Assembly (NCBI GenBank): GCA_025458105.1
Contig: JALOTD010000006.1
Coordinates: 1 to 51,896 of the forward strand
Length of the DNA stretch: 51,896 bases
Source of the DNA: Tabrizicola sp.
GTDB taxonomy: Bacteria > Pseudomonadota > Alphaproteobacteria > Rhodobacterales > Rhodobacteraceae
Direction of reading: 5' to 3'
The translations under genes were made by a program, and so were the position numbers. The notes below the pieces were generated by a model. The model ran no database searches and was not told the origin of the DNA. It saw nothing but the letters and a program-made list of their open reading frames with translations. This document shows, piece after piece, positions 8,467-17,331 of the stretch; position 1 is the stretch's first letter; each line of letters starts with the position of its first letter.

Positions 8467-8889
8467 ATGACCCACTTCCGCCACCGCAAGTTCAACACCC
8501 GCGAGACCTATCCGGAACAGAAGCTCGACAATGACCTCTGCCAGGCCGTCGTTGCGCGCGGTCGGATCGTTTTTCTTCGTGGCCAGTGCCCGCAGGACCT
8601 CGACACCGCCAAGGACATCGGCAGCCATGACCCGGTCGAGCAGACCCACAAGGTCATGCAGAACATCCGGCAGCTGCTGGAAGAGGTCGGCGGCAAGATG
8701 GAGCATCTCTGCAAGGTTGTCGTCTATCTGACCGACGTCCGCCACCGCGAGGCGGTCTACCGGACGATGGGCGAATACATCAAGGGCGTGCACCCGGTCT
8801 CGACCGGCGTCGTCGTCACCGCGCTCGCCCGGCCCTCGTGGCTGGTGGAAATCGACGGGACCGCCGTCATCCCGGACGACGAGACATGA
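8467..8889 (+). CDS. Rid-family (YjgF/YER057c/UK114) protein lacking the catalytic Arg
   Basis: This 140-residue single-domain Rid protein would form a trimer. Canonical RidA deaminates reactive enamines/imines and needs Arg105 (E. coli numbering, in FPARSCVEV). Here the matching stretch is HPVSTGVVV, with Ser112 in place of the Arg, so it is probably not a standard RidA imine deaminase. The open frame extends upstream, but that part is the 3' end of the flavoprotein gene read in another frame. ATG 8467 fits the family N-terminus. Its stop overlaps the next start (ATGA). The context suggests handling of an unstable intermediate of amine oxidation, which is inference. Confidence 0.85.
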   Translation: MTHFRHRKFNTRETYPEQKLDNDLCQAVVARGRIVFLRGQCPQDLDTAKDIGSHDPVEQTHKVMQNIRQLLEEVGGKMEHLCKVVVYLTDVRHREAVYRTMGEYIKGVHPVSTGVVVTALARPSWLVEIDGTAVIPDDET

Positions 8890-9557
8890 CCTTCTCCATC
8901 GTCGCCCGCTGCGCCCGAACCGGACAGTTCGGCATGGCCATCTGCTCCTCCTCCCCCGCCGTCGCCGCGCGCTGCGCACATGTCCGGGCGGGGGTGGGCG
9001 CGGTGGCGAGCCAGAACATCACGGACCCAGGCCTTGGCCCCCTCCTGCTGGACCAGCTGGAGGCTGGTCTATCGGCGGGCGACGCCTTGCAGGCCATCAC
9101 CACCGACCGCGCCCACATCGACTATCGCCAGCTCCTCGTCGTCGACCGCAAGGGTCGCACCGCGATCCATTCAGGCCGACAAGTCCTGGGCGTCTGGGGC
9201 GAGGCACAGGCAACCGACTGCGCGGCTGGCGGCAACCTCCTGGCCGGAGAGTTGGTGCCGATGGCGATGGTCGAGGCCTTTGCAGGTGCGAAGGGGCATC
9301 TTGGCGAACGGCTGATGCTGGCCCTTGAGGCCGGATTGAAAGCAGGTGGCGAAGCAGGCCCGGTCCATTCCGCAGGGCTCAAGGTGGCCGACCGGCTTTC
9401 CTGGCCCCTGGTCGATCTGCGGATCGACTGGACTGACGACCCCATCGGCATGCTGCGAACGGCCTGGGAGGTCTACGCGCCGCAGATGACCGCTTACGTC
9501 CAGCGCGCCGAAGACCCGACGCAGGCCCCCTCCTACGGGGTGCCGGGTGATGAGTAG
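8886..9557 (+). CDS. DUF1028 family protein (Ntn-hydrolase-like fold)
   Basis: The 223-residue protein begins MTFSIVARC and continues through the FGMAICSSSPAVAARC and VGAVASQN motifs typical of DUF1028. This family is predicted to have an Ntn-hydrolase-like fold, and its biochemical role is not established. It is coupled to the Rid gene by a 4-nt overlap. DUF1028 genes are commonly found beside Rid proteins, amidases and ABC importers, which fits a hydrolytic step in the catabolism of a nitrogen compound. Confidence 0.88.
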   Translation: MTFSIVARCARTGQFGMAICSSSPAVAARCAHVRAGVGAVASQNITDPGLGPLLLDQLEAGLSAGDALQAITTDRAHIDYRQLLVVDRKGRTAIHSGRQVLGVWGEAQATDCAAGGNLLAGELVPMAMVEAFAGAKGHLGERLMLALEAGLKAGGEAGPVHSAGLKVADRLSWPLVDLRIDWTDDPIGMLRTAWEVYAPQMTAYVQRAEDPTQAPSYGVPGDE

Positions 9558-9583
9558 GTTTCCAGAGATGAAGAAACCGTTAA

Positions 9584-9595
9584 TGTCCATGGACA
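9584..9595. promoter_or_regulatory. 12-bp palindrome in AT-rich gap, possible operator/promoter
   Basis: TGTCCATGGACA is an exact inverted repeat in the 108-nt gap between the DUF1028 and flavin-monooxygenase genes. The sequence that follows (9600-9650) is clearly more AT-rich than its surroundings. The last gene of the run may therefore have its own promoter and a separate regulator. It has no similarity to the GGGGGTATATACCCCC palindrome upstream. Confidence 0.35.
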
Positions 9596-9665
9596 ACATC
9601 ATGATTTCGCTTGATAATTTGAAAATGTTCACCGTGGATACTTCGCGGCTTGAAAGGCGCAAGCC

Positions 9666-10895
9666 ATGATCGAAACCGTCCACACCCTTGTGATCGGCGG
9701 CGGGCAGGCCGGGGTTGCCACCTCCGCCCACCTGCAGAAACAGGGCGTCCCCCACCTTGTCCTCGAACGCGACCGTATCGCCGAACGCTGGCGCTCCTGG
9801 CGCTGGGACAGCCTGGTCGCCAACGGCCCCGCCTGGCATGACCGCTTCCCCGAGGCAGAGTTCGACGCCATCGACCCCAACGCCTTCGCTGGCAAGGAAG
9901 CCGTCGCCGACTACTTTGTCCGGTTCGCCAGCGACCGGAACCTGCCCATCCGCGAGGGCGTCGCGGTGACCAAGCTCGAACGACAGGGCGACCACTTCCG
10001 CGCCGCCACCGCCACGGGCACCATCCAGGCCCGGAACGTTGTCGTCGCAACCGGCCCGTTCCAGAAGCCCGTCATCCCCACGGTCATCACCAACCCCGCG
10101 ATCACCCAGCTCCACTCCAACAGCTACCGCAACCCCGGCCAGCTGCCCGACGGTGCGGTCCTGGTGGTCGGCGCGGGCTCCTCTGGCGCGCAGATCGCCG
10201 AGGAACTGGTGCGCGCGGGTCGCCGGGTGTTCCTGTCCCTCGGGCCGCATGACCGCCCGCCACGACGCTATCGGGGCCAGGATTTCGTCTGGTGGCTGGG
10301 CAAACTGGGCAAATGGGACATGAAGGCCCCGACGCCGGGGACCGAGCATATCACAATCGCCGTTTCGGGGGCCTACGGTGGGCATACCATGGATTTCCGG
10401 CGTCTTGCGGCCTTGGGCGTCACGCTTCTGGGCCGAGCCGGGCCCTATTCAGGCGGCAAACTACAGATCGCCGCCGACCTGGCCCAGAACATCGCCGCGG
10501 GCGACCGCAACTATCTTTCCGTCCTGGATGAGGCCGATGCCTACGCGGCGGATCATGGCCTTGATCTGCCCGAAGATCCGGGTGCGCGAGAGTTCCTGCC
10601 CCTGCCCTCTTGCGTAACCGACCCGATCCTGTCGCTGGACCTGCGGGCCGAGGGCATCTCGACGATCCTGTGGGCCACCGGGTTCAAGCTGGATTTCGGC
10701 TGGATCGACATCCCGGTCTTCCGCGAGGATGGCCGCCCGCGCCACACCGACGGGGTCAGCGAGGTGCCGGGGCTGTATTTCGTCGGCCTGCCCTGGCTGT
10801 CCTGCCGGGGGTCCGCCTTCATCTGGGGCGCGTGGCGCGATGCGGAACGGCTGGCAGCCCATATTGCGATGCGCAGTCCCCAGACAGTGGCGTAA
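9666..10895 (+). CDS. Flavin-containing monooxygenase-like FAD/NAD(P) oxidoreductase
   Basis: The 409-residue protein has an N-terminal FAD-binding GGGQAG motif (about residues 11-16) and a central NAD(P)-binding GAGSSG motif (about residues 171-176). Between them are ATGPFQKPVIP and SYRNPGQLPDG, as in CzcO/FMO-type oxidoreductases. Such enzymes oxygenate amines, sulfides or ketones in the cytoplasm. The full FMO fingerprint FxGxxxHxxxY is not intact, so monooxygenase activity is likely but not certain. It closes the plus-strand run and meets the amidohydrolase gene tail to tail with 4 nt between them and no visible terminator. Confidence 0.87.
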   Translation: MIETVHTLVIGGGQAGVATSAHLQKQGVPHLVLERDRIAERWRSWRWDSLVANGPAWHDRFPEAEFDAIDPNAFAGKEAVADYFVRFASDRNLPIREGVAVTKLERQGDHFRAATATGTIQARNVVVATGPFQKPVIPTVITNPAITQLHSNSYRNPGQLPDGAVLVVGAGSSGAQIAEELVRAGRRVFLSLGPHDRPPRRYRGQDFVWWLGKLGKWDMKAPTPGTEHITIAVSGAYGGHTMDFRRLAALGVTLLGRAGPYSGGKLQIAADLAQNIAAGDRNYLSVLDEADAYAADHGLDLPEDPGAREFLPLPSCVTDPILSLDLRAEGISTILWATGFKLDFGWIDIPVFREDGRPRHTDGVSEVPGLYFVGLPWLSCRGSAFIWGAWRDAERLAAHIAMRSPQTVA

Positions 10896-10899
10896 CGGG

Positions 10900-12504
10900 C
10901 TACCAGTCGGCTGCGCGCCAGACCTCTTTTCCCTTGAACAGGGTAGACAGCACACGGGTTTGCGAGATTTCGGCACTTGGGCAGGCGAAGATGTCCTGGT
11001 CCAGAACGATCAGGTCAGCGGAATAGCCGGTTCGCAACATGCCGGTGAAATGGTCGCGCCAACAGGCACGCGCGGCGTTCACGGTGTAACCCTGCACGCA
11101 TTCGGCAATGGTCAGGGCCTGGTCGGGGAAGAAGGGCGGCTCGGGCAGATCGTCCTGGCGCTTTTGCCGGGTGATCGCGGTTTCGATGATCTCGAACGGG
11201 TTCAGCGTCGAGACCGGCCAGTCCGAGGAGAGGACCCAGTCGGCCCCAGCGTCCAGCATCTTGCGGAAGGCATAGGTGTCGGGCCAGCGCGCCGGGCCGA
11301 TCATTGCAAGCGACGGGTCAGAATACGGGGGTTCCAGCCGCGCCCACAGGGGCTGGACATTGGCTGTGGCAAGCCCTTGCAGGCGGACATAGTCGTCGGG
11401 ATCGACCAGTTGCAGATGGGCCAGCTGGTGCTGGGCGGGCCAGGGGCCGTCGGCGGCACGGGCGGCCTCCAGCCCCTCCAGCGCCCGGCGGGCAGCGGCG
11501 TCGCCGATGACATGGACATGGATTGCAAAGCGGGCCGCGTCCAGCGCGATCATCAGCGCCTTGGTCTCATCGGTCCCGAACATGCAAGGAGCAGTGCCGC
11601 CTTGGCTATCGGCGTAGGGGTGCAGGGTCGCCGCTGTCCGGTTCTCGAACACCCCGTCCATGAAGAACTTGGCGGAATGGATGTGGAAATCGGGGCCGGG
11701 ATGCGCCCTGCGCCAGGCTGTCAGGCGGGCAACGGCGGTTTCCGGTGTGTCCGCCTCGGTCACCAGAGCGGTGCCCGCGACGCGCAGGGTCAGCGCCCCT
11801 TCGGCGGCGGCGCGGGCGTAGATGCGACGTTCCTGTTCGGTGATGCGGGCGTCCAGGACCCCGGTGATGCCGTAGCGGTTGGCATGGGACTGGCCCGCGC
11901 GCAGACCCGCCATCCAGTGATCGTCTGTCAGTGCGGGAAGGCGCGCGGCAACCAGGGGGATGACCTCCTCGTGCAGCATGCCCGTGGGTCGCCCGGCGGG
12001 GTCGCGCAGGATGTGGCCATTCGGCGGGTCCGGCATGTCGTGGACGCCCGCCAGCCGTATCGCGAGCGAATTCAGGCAGGCGTTGTGGAACGAGCTGTCA
12101 TAGACAAGGACCGGGCGGTCGGCGACGGCCTGGTCAAGGACCTGGGCGGTCAGTGTCTCGTCACTGAAGACCCCCGGCTGCCAGCCGGAACCGAAGACGA
12201 CCGGCAGATCCGGTTTTGCTGCCGCATGGGCGCGGAGCAAGGCAATCAGTTCCGTCTCGGTCGTTGCATCGTAGAGGTAAGCGGCCGTCGCAAGATCCAG
12301 CCCCCCGGACAGAAGATGGATGTGCGCGTCCTGAAAGCCGGGCAGCACCAGTTGGCCGCGGGCGTCGATCCTGTGCGGGGCATCGGGCGGGGTGCCTGTG
12401 CCGAGGCCGACAATCCGGCCCTCTCGGATCAGCACCCATTGGGCGACAGGGTTTGCCGGGTCCATCGTCCGGACCTTGGCGTTATGAACCAGAAGGTCAG
12501 CCAA
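10900..12504 (-). CDS. Amidohydrolase family 3 (YtcJ-like)
   Basis: This 534-residue metal-dependent hydrolase has PGFQDAHIHLLSGG with the HxH metal site, a Lys in KFFMDGVFENR, HVHVIGDAAARRALE, HLQLV, and the metal Asp in VLSSDWPVSTLNP. Relatives include N-substituted formamide deformylase and the YtcJ group. The natural start appears to be TTG at 12504-12502, giving MADLLVHNAKVRTMD, with GGAGGAG about 7 nt upstream inside the preceding gene. The two genes overlap by 8 nt. It is the last gene of the minus-strand importer/oxygenase operon and could cleave an amide or formamide released by the upstream steps. The substrate is unknown. Confidence 0.88.
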   Translation of the reverse strand: MADLLVHNAKVRTMDPANPVAQWVLIREGRIVGLGTGTPPDAPHRIDARGQLVLPGFQDAHIHLLSGGLDLATAAYLYDATTETELIALLRAHAAAKPDLPVVFGSGWQPGVFSDETLTAQVLDQAVADRPVLVYDSSFHNACLNSLAIRLAGVHDMPDPPNGHILRDPAGRPTGMLHEEVIPLVAARLPALTDDHWMAGLRAGQSHANRYGITGVLDARITEQERRIYARAAAEGALTLRVAGTALVTEADTPETAVARLTAWRRAHPGPDFHIHSAKFFMDGVFENRTAATLHPYADSQGGTAPCMFGTDETKALMIALDAARFAIHVHVIGDAAARRALEGLEAARAADGPWPAQHQLAHLQLVDPDDYVRLQGLATANVQPLWARLEPPYSDPSLAMIGPARWPDTYAFRKMLDAGADWVLSSDWPVSTLNPFEIIETAITRQKRQDDLPEPPFFPDQALTIAECVQGYTVNAARACWRDHFTGMLRTGYSADLIVLDQDIFACPSAEISQTRVLSTLFKGKEVWRAADW

Positions 12505-13345
12505 GGCGCAACTCCTCCAGTGCGGGCCAGTCGTTGGCAGGAAGGACGCGCGCATTCTGCTGCACATCACCGGTCCAGACGAAAAGGCACAGGAAGGGCA
12601 CCGCACCGACCTTGGTCAGATGCGGCTTGTGGCGCGGGTTCCAGACCGGCTGATGCGCCGGTTTCACCTGCAGCGGTCGGTCGGGACCAAAGCGCCAGCC
12701 ATGCGGACCGGTCAGGGGGGCATAAAGCTCGGGCGCGGCGTGGTGGTGGTCGCGGTAAAGGACGTTGGGGGCAATGAGGAAGACCCCAAGGTCAACATCC
12801 CTTGCCGCGAAGGGCGCGGCCTCCCCCAGGATCGAGGCATAGGCATGGCCCGTCGCAAAGGCCTCGCCGATCCGATCGCGGGGGTAGGCGTCGTAGGTCA
12901 CCCAGGCCAGCGACCCTGCCGCCCCGGCCAGCGCCTCGACCAGCGCCGGGGCACCGGTCACGGCATGCAGCGCGGGGTGAAGCCACGCGTCGACGACCTT
13001 GTTGCGTGCCCCGGGCGTAGGGCGCGGCGGCCCCGGATCGGCCGGAAGCGCCGCACGCACCTCTGCCGCTCCGGGGTGGCGCAGGGCCAGAACATAGTCG
13101 CGCGCGGCGTGATAAAGCCTGGTCAGGGCGTCCGTCGATTCGGGAAAGCTTGGCACTGGCAAATGCCTGTCCTGCAAGAGATACGCCGGATTCTGGCCAT
13201 CATGTGCCGAGGCCACGCGGTAGACCTCCAGCACCTCGGCGCTGATCCGGCCCTGCCGCCACAGCTCCATCGCGGCAGCGTAGCGCACCCGTCCGGAGCC
13301 CGGCTGGCCCAGCGGCGCATGAAGAAGCGCGGCGGGGTCAGTCAT
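12497..13345 (-). CDS. DMSP-lyase-like cupin (cupin-DLL superfamily)
   Basis: The 282-residue protein has a helical N-terminal half and a C-terminal cupin of the DddQ/DddL type. Tyr197, His202, Glu206 and Tyr208 lie in NVLYRDHHHAAPELYAPLTG, and His242 in RHKPHLTKVG. The spacings match DddQ Tyr120, His125, Glu129, Tyr131 and His163, the metal and catalytic residues of DMSP lyase. It is longer than typical DddQ (about 200 residues). It sits between an importer permease and the amidohydrolase, overlapping both by 8 nt, with Rieske oxygenases upstream. The superfamily contains members that are not DMSP lyases, so only family membership is claimed. Confidence 0.82.
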   Translation of the reverse strand: MTDPAALLHAPLGQPGSGRVRYAAAMELWRQGRISAEVLEVYRVASAHDGQNPAYLLQDRHLPVPSFPESTDALTRLYHAARDYVLALRHPGAAEVRAALPADPGPPRPTPGARNKVVDAWLHPALHAVTGAPALVEALAGAAGSLAWVTYDAYPRDRIGEAFATGHAYASILGEAAPFAARDVDLGVFLIAPNVLYRDHHHAAPELYAPLTGPHGWRFGPDRPLQVKPAHQPVWNPRHKPHLTKVGAVPFLCLFVWTGDVQQNARVLPANDWPALEELRLG

Positions 13346-14177
13346 TGGCCCGGAACGCCAGGCGTTCCTCTCGCAGGCGGCGGGACTCGGCGCGGGTCAG
13401 GATGATCCCTGCCGCAAGGACGCCAAGCCCCACGGTGACCACCATCAGCGTGGCCAGGGCGTTTATGTCGGGCGTCACCCCCAGCTTGACCTTGGACCAG
13501 ACCAGAAGCGGCAAGGTCGTATTGCCCGGTCCGGTCACGAAGGACGAAATCACCACATCGTCCAGGCTGATCGTGAAGGCGAGAAGCCAGCCCGACAGGA
13601 TCGCGGGAAAGATCACCGGCAGCGTAACGTCAAACATCACCTGCCACGGGCGTGAACCTAGGTCCATCGCCGCCTCTTCGATGGCGCGGTCGGCCTGCAG
13701 CATGCGCGCCTGGACAATGGTCGTCACGAAGACCATGCAAAAGGTGATATGCGCCAGCGTGATCGTGGTGAACCCGCGGCTGCCCGGCCAGCCTACCCAG
13801 TCGGCCATCAGGATGAAGAAGACGAGCATCGAGATGCCGGTAATGACCTCGGGCATGACCAGCGGCGCGATGACCAGACCGGAAAACAGCGTCCGCCCCC
13901 GAAACTTCGTGAACCGCGCCAGGGTGATCCCGGCCATGGTGCCGAGAATGGTGGCGATGCTGGCGGAGATGAGTGCAATCTGCAGCGACAGGATCAGTGC
14001 ATCCCAGACTTGCTGGTTCTGGAACAGCGAGACGTACCATTTGGTCGAGAACCCGCCCCAGACCGTCGCCAACCGCGAGCCGTTGAAGCTGTAGACGATC
14101 ATCGACAGGATCGGGATGTAAAGGAAGGCAAAGCCGAAGCAGAGCATCGTGATGAGAAAGGTCGAGCGGCGGGTCAT
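13338..14177 (-). CDS. Polyamine-type ABC importer 2, permease (PotC family)
   Basis: The 279-residue protein starts at ATG 14177 (MTRRSTFLITMLC), four bases inside the end of the upstream permease (ATGA overlap). The open frame extends further upstream, but only as a shadow of that gene. It has six membrane segments and the EAA-type loop AAMDLGSRPWQVMFDVTLPVIFP. The ISLDDVVISSFVTGPGNTTLP region is shared by PotC/PotI subunits. Its 3' end overlaps the cupin gene by 8 nt. Confidence 0.92.
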   Translation of the reverse strand: MTRRSTFLITMLCFGFAFLYIPILSMIVYSFNGSRLATVWGGFSTKWYVSLFQNQQVWDALILSLQIALISASIATILGTMAGITLARFTKFRGRTLFSGLVIAPLVMPEVITGISMLVFFILMADWVGWPGSRGFTTITLAHITFCMVFVTTIVQARMLQADRAIEEAAMDLGSRPWQVMFDVTLPVIFPAILSGWLLAFTISLDDVVISSFVTGPGNTTLPLLVWSKVKLGVTPDINALATLMVVTVGLGVLAAGIILTRAESRRLREERLAFRAND

Positions 14178-15088
14178 TTCGACCCCTCGGCCCTGGCCTG
14201 GTAGTGGCTGTACAGCATCGTCGGGATCACCATCAGCACCAGAAGCGCCACCGCCACGGCCGAGGCCATCGGCCAATCCCGCGCCTGGCCGAATTCGTCC
14301 TGGATGATCTTGCCGATCATCGGCTGCGACGCGTTGCCGACCAGCGTGGGGATCACCAGCTCTCCCGCCGCCGGGATGAAGACCAGCATGCCGCCCGCCA
14401 CAATGCCGGGGATCGACTGCGGCAGGGTCACGTCCCAGAACACCTGATGCGGTCGGCTGCCTAGGTCCATTGCCGCCTCGTCCAGCGTGGGGTCGAGCCG
14501 TTCCAGGCTGGCGTAAAGCGGCAGGATCATGAAGGGCAGATAGGTGTAGACCATCACCAGGACGACGGCGAAATTCGTGTTCATCAATGGGACAGACTTT
14601 ACCGCCCAGTCCAGGGGGACAAGGAAGTTCCAGCTGTCGGTCAGCAACCCGTTGAACCAGGAATTCTTCCCCATCAGCCCCATCCAGGCATAGACCCGCA
14701 GAAGGAACGAGGTCCAGAACGGCAGAATCACCAGCATCAGCAGGATCGTCCGCCATCCCCTTGAGACGCGGGTCAGCGCAAGGGCCATAGGATAGCCGAT
14801 CAGAAGGCACAGCATCGCCGTCAGCGCGGCATTCAGAACCGAGGTCATGAAGGCGCGCAGGTACAGACTGTCAGTGAAGACCCGACTGAAGGGCCCCAGG
14901 TTCACCCAAGGATGCTCGCCCCCGATGGAGAAGGGCGGGGCGGTGGGAGTATTGGTCGCGACACTCATCACGACGACGATCAGGAAGGGCAACAGGAAGA
15001 ACAGGATCAGCCAAAGATAGGGCACACCGATCAGCAGCGCCCGCCAGCCTTTCAGGTCGAACCAGCGGCGGAGGGGGTGCTTGTCCAT
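14174..15088 (-). CDS. Polyamine-type ABC importer 2, permease (PotB family)
   Basis: The 304-residue protein starts at ATG 15088 (MDKHPLRRWFDLKG), which overlaps the ATPase stop as ATGA. It has a first membrane segment at about residues 15-40, five further segments and the EAA loop DEAAMDLGSRPHQVFWDVTLPQSIPG. The longer frame upstream is antisense to no gene but lacks a better start, and the overlap start is consistent with the rest of this tightly packed operon. Confidence 0.92.
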   Translation of the reverse strand: MDKHPLRRWFDLKGWRALLIGVPYLWLILFFLLPFLIVVVMSVATNTPTAPPFSIGGEHPWVNLGPFSRVFTDSLYLRAFMTSVLNAALTAMLCLLIGYPMALALTRVSRGWRTILLMLVILPFWTSFLLRVYAWMGLMGKNSWFNGLLTDSWNFLVPLDWAVKSVPLMNTNFAVVLVMVYTYLPFMILPLYASLERLDPTLDEAAMDLGSRPHQVFWDVTLPQSIPGIVAGGMLVFIPAAGELVIPTLVGNASQPMIGKIIQDEFGQARDWPMASAVAVALLVLMVIPTMLYSHYQARAEGSK

Positions 15089-16182
15089 CAGTCCACCAGC
15101 ACGATGGCGGCGCTTGGGTCGAAAGCGACCCAGACGGTGTCGTCCCAATCAGCCACCCGCGCGCCTTCGTCGCCGCGCCGGGCGTTTACGGCATGGGCCT
15201 GCACCAAGGCGCCGGGAAGCGCGATGCGGTAAAGGCTGTCCTTGCCGAAATAGGCCAGATCCTTGACCTGCCCTGCGACCGCATTTCCACCTTCCGGCCT
15301 ATCCTTCGTGATGCGCAATTTTTCCGGGCGGATCGCAAGGGTCACCCCCTGCCCCGGCACGGCGGCGGGGACATCGCGGGCCGTAACCTCACCGCCCAGC
15401 GCGGGCACGTCCAGGCGCAGGCCATCGGCGCTGCGCGACAGGACGGTGGCGTCAAAGCTGTTCACCGACCCGATGAAGCCCGCCACAAAGCGCGAGGCGG
15501 GGAATTCGTAGATTTCGGTCGGCGTGCCCACCTGCATCACTTGCCCCCGATCCATCACCGCAATCCGGTCAGACAGCGTCATCGCCTCTTCCTGATCATG
15601 GGTCACGACGATGAAGGTGACGCCCGTGCGTTCCTGGATCGACATCAGCTCGAACTGGGTGTGTTCGCGCAGCTTCTTGTCCAAGGCGGCCAGGGGTTCG
15701 TCGAGGAGGAGCAGTTTCGGCTGCCGCGCCAGCGCCCGGGCGAGTGCCACCCGCTGGCGCTGCCCGCCGGAAATCTGGTGCGGCTTGCGCCCGGCGAAGG
15801 CGGTCAGCTGCACCAGGTCCAACATTTCGGCCACGCGGTCGGCACGTTGTGTCCGGGTCAGCGCCCTTTCGTGCTTCAGCCCATAGGCGATATTCTTCTC
15901 GACGGTCATGTGCGGGAACAGCGCGTAGGACTGGAACATCATATGGACAGGGCGTTCCCAGGGTGGGACGCCCGCCATGTCGCGACCGTCCAGGAAGATG
16001 CGGCCGGCGGTCGGTTCCTCGAACCCCGCCAGCATGCGCAAAAGCGTGGTCTTGCCGCAGCCCGATCCGCCGAGAAGCCCGAAGATTTCACCCTTGGCAA
16101 TGTCGAGCGTCACGTCCTGTACGGCTTGAAACGTCCCGAAGTGTTTCGAGACTCTGTCGATCCGCAGGAAAGGTTCGCTCAC
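15088..16182 (-). CDS. Polyamine-type ABC importer 2, ATPase (PotA family)
   Basis: This 364-residue ATPase has Walker A GGSGCGKTT, Q-loop MMFQSYALFPHM, signature ISGGQRQR, Walker B LLLLDEP, H-loop VTHDQEEA and a C-terminal TOBE-type domain. The gene begins 1 nt after the binding-protein stop. Together with the two permeases and the binding protein it makes a complete second importer within 11 kb of the first, in the opposite orientation. Confidence 0.93.
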   Translation of the reverse strand: MSEPFLRIDRVSKHFGTFQAVQDVTLDIAKGEIFGLLGGSGCGKTTLLRMLAGFEEPTAGRIFLDGRDMAGVPPWERPVHMMFQSYALFPHMTVEKNIAYGLKHERALTRTQRADRVAEMLDLVQLTAFAGRKPHQISGGQRQRVALARALARQPKLLLLDEPLAALDKKLREHTQFELMSIQERTGVTFIVVTHDQEEAMTLSDRIAVMDRGQVMQVGTPTEIYEFPASRFVAGFIGSVNSFDATVLSRSADGLRLDVPALGGEVTARDVPAAVPGQGVTLAIRPEKLRITKDRPEGGNAVAGQVKDLAYFGKDSLYRIALPGALVQAHAVNARRGDEGARVADWDDTVWVAFDPSAAIVLVD

Positions 16183-16183
16183 C

Positions 16184-17290
16184 TTAGCCGCCCGTCTTGA
16201 TCTCGGTCCAGGCGCGGTTCATGTCGGATTCCTGCTCGGGCGTCTGGGGGATGGGCGTGTACATCCGCGCCAGGGCGGCCTCGTCGGGGTAGACGGCAGG
16301 ATCGGCTGCAATCGCGGGGTCGATGAAGGGCATGGCAGCGGCATTGGCGTTGGCATAGCCGGTATAGTTGGTGCAGGCAGCGATGACCTCGGGCCGCAGG
16401 AGGTAGTCGATGAAGCGGTGGGCGTTCTCGACATTGCCAGCATCGACCGGAATGGCCCAGACGTCGAACCAGGCAGGAACGCCGGTCTTTGGGATGAAGT
16501 AACCGAGGTTGATCTCGATCCCCGCCTCAGCCGCGCGGGCCTTGGCGACGCCATAGTCGCCCGACCAGTTGTTGACGGCGCAGGCCTCGCCATTCGGCAG
16601 GGTGGTCAGGTAGTTCGCGTTGTCGAAGGTGGCGATGTAGTCGCGCACCGGGCGCACGGCCTCGACCATCTTGGCCCATTCGGCGGGTCCTGCGGTGTTG
16701 GGGTCGATGCCAAGGTAGCTGAGGATCATGAAGCCGATGTCGTTGGGGCTGTCGAGGAGAGAGATCCCGCAATCGGCCAGCAGCGCCGCGTTCTCAGGCT
16801 TGAGGATCGTGTCGAGCGACTCCAGATCTGCGTTGGGCAGGCGTTCCCTGACCATGTCGAGGTTGTAGGTCATGCCGACCGAGCCCCACATGTAAGGCAC
16901 GCCATAGGCGTTGCCGGGATCGTAGCCTTCAACGATCTTCAGGATTTCGGTGTCGAGGTTCCCCCAGCCGGTCAGCTTTGCGCGGTCTAGTTTCTGCAAG
17001 ACACCCGCCTGGACCGAACGCGGGATCCCCTGCCCCGAATGCAGGACGACATCATATCCGGTGGATCCCGCCAGCAGCTTGGCCTGCATCTCCTCGGCAC
17101 TGGCGTAAAGGTCGTAGACCACCTCGATCCCGGTTTCGGCGGTGAAGTCCGCCAGAGTCGTCTCGCCGATATAGTCCGACCAGTTGTAGACATTGACCAC
17201 CCCCGCGCCCTGCGCCCAGGACGGGCGCACCCAGGGTGCAGCAAGCGTGGCGGACCCTGCAATCAGAGCCTGGCGACGGTTCAGTCTCAT
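16184..17290 (-). CDS. Polyamine-type ABC importer 2, periplasmic binding protein with Tat-like signal
   Basis: The 368-residue PotD/PotF-type binding protein has an N-terminus MRLNRRQALIAGSATLAAPWVRPSWAQ, which carries twin arginines, a hydrophobic core and an A-x-A-like cleavage region. A Tat rather than Sec route is therefore likely. The mature part starts VVNVYNWSDYIGE as in PotD/PotF. The PKTGVPAWFDVW stretch keeps an aromatic-Asp pair at the PotD ligand site. GGGGAGACCACC precedes the ATG. It follows the second Rieske gene by 41 nt and precedes the ATPase by 1 nt, so there is no room for the hairpin seen after the binding-protein genes of importers 1 and 3. Confidence 0.92.
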   Translation of the reverse strand: MRLNRRQALIAGSATLAAPWVRPSWAQGAGVVNVYNWSDYIGETTLADFTAETGIEVVYDLYASAEEMQAKLLAGSTGYDVVLHSGQGIPRSVQAGVLQKLDRAKLTGWGNLDTEILKIVEGYDPGNAYGVPYMWGSVGMTYNLDMVRERLPNADLESLDTILKPENAALLADCGISLLDSPNDIGFMILSYLGIDPNTAGPAEWAKMVEAVRPVRDYIATFDNANYLTTLPNGEACAVNNWSGDYGVAKARAAEAGIEINLGYFIPKTGVPAWFDVWAIPVDAGNVENAHRFIDYLLRPEVIAACTNYTGYANANAAAMPFIDPAIAADPAVYPDEAALARMYTPIPQTPEQESDMNRAWTEIKTGG

Positions 17291-17331
17291 GGTGGTCTCC
17301 CCGACAGGTCTTGGTTGATTGTCCAGTCAGC

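Noticed and set aside
10729-12777. Plus-strand open frame of 682 codons across the amidohydrolase gene
   Set aside because: The opposite strand has all the amidohydrolase metal motifs and operon-style overlaps. This frame has no recognisable domain.
12497-13345. Naming the cupin as DddQ/DddL, a DMSP lyase
   Set aside because: Key residues match in spacing, but the protein is longer and the operon context is amine-related. Family membership does not establish the substrate.
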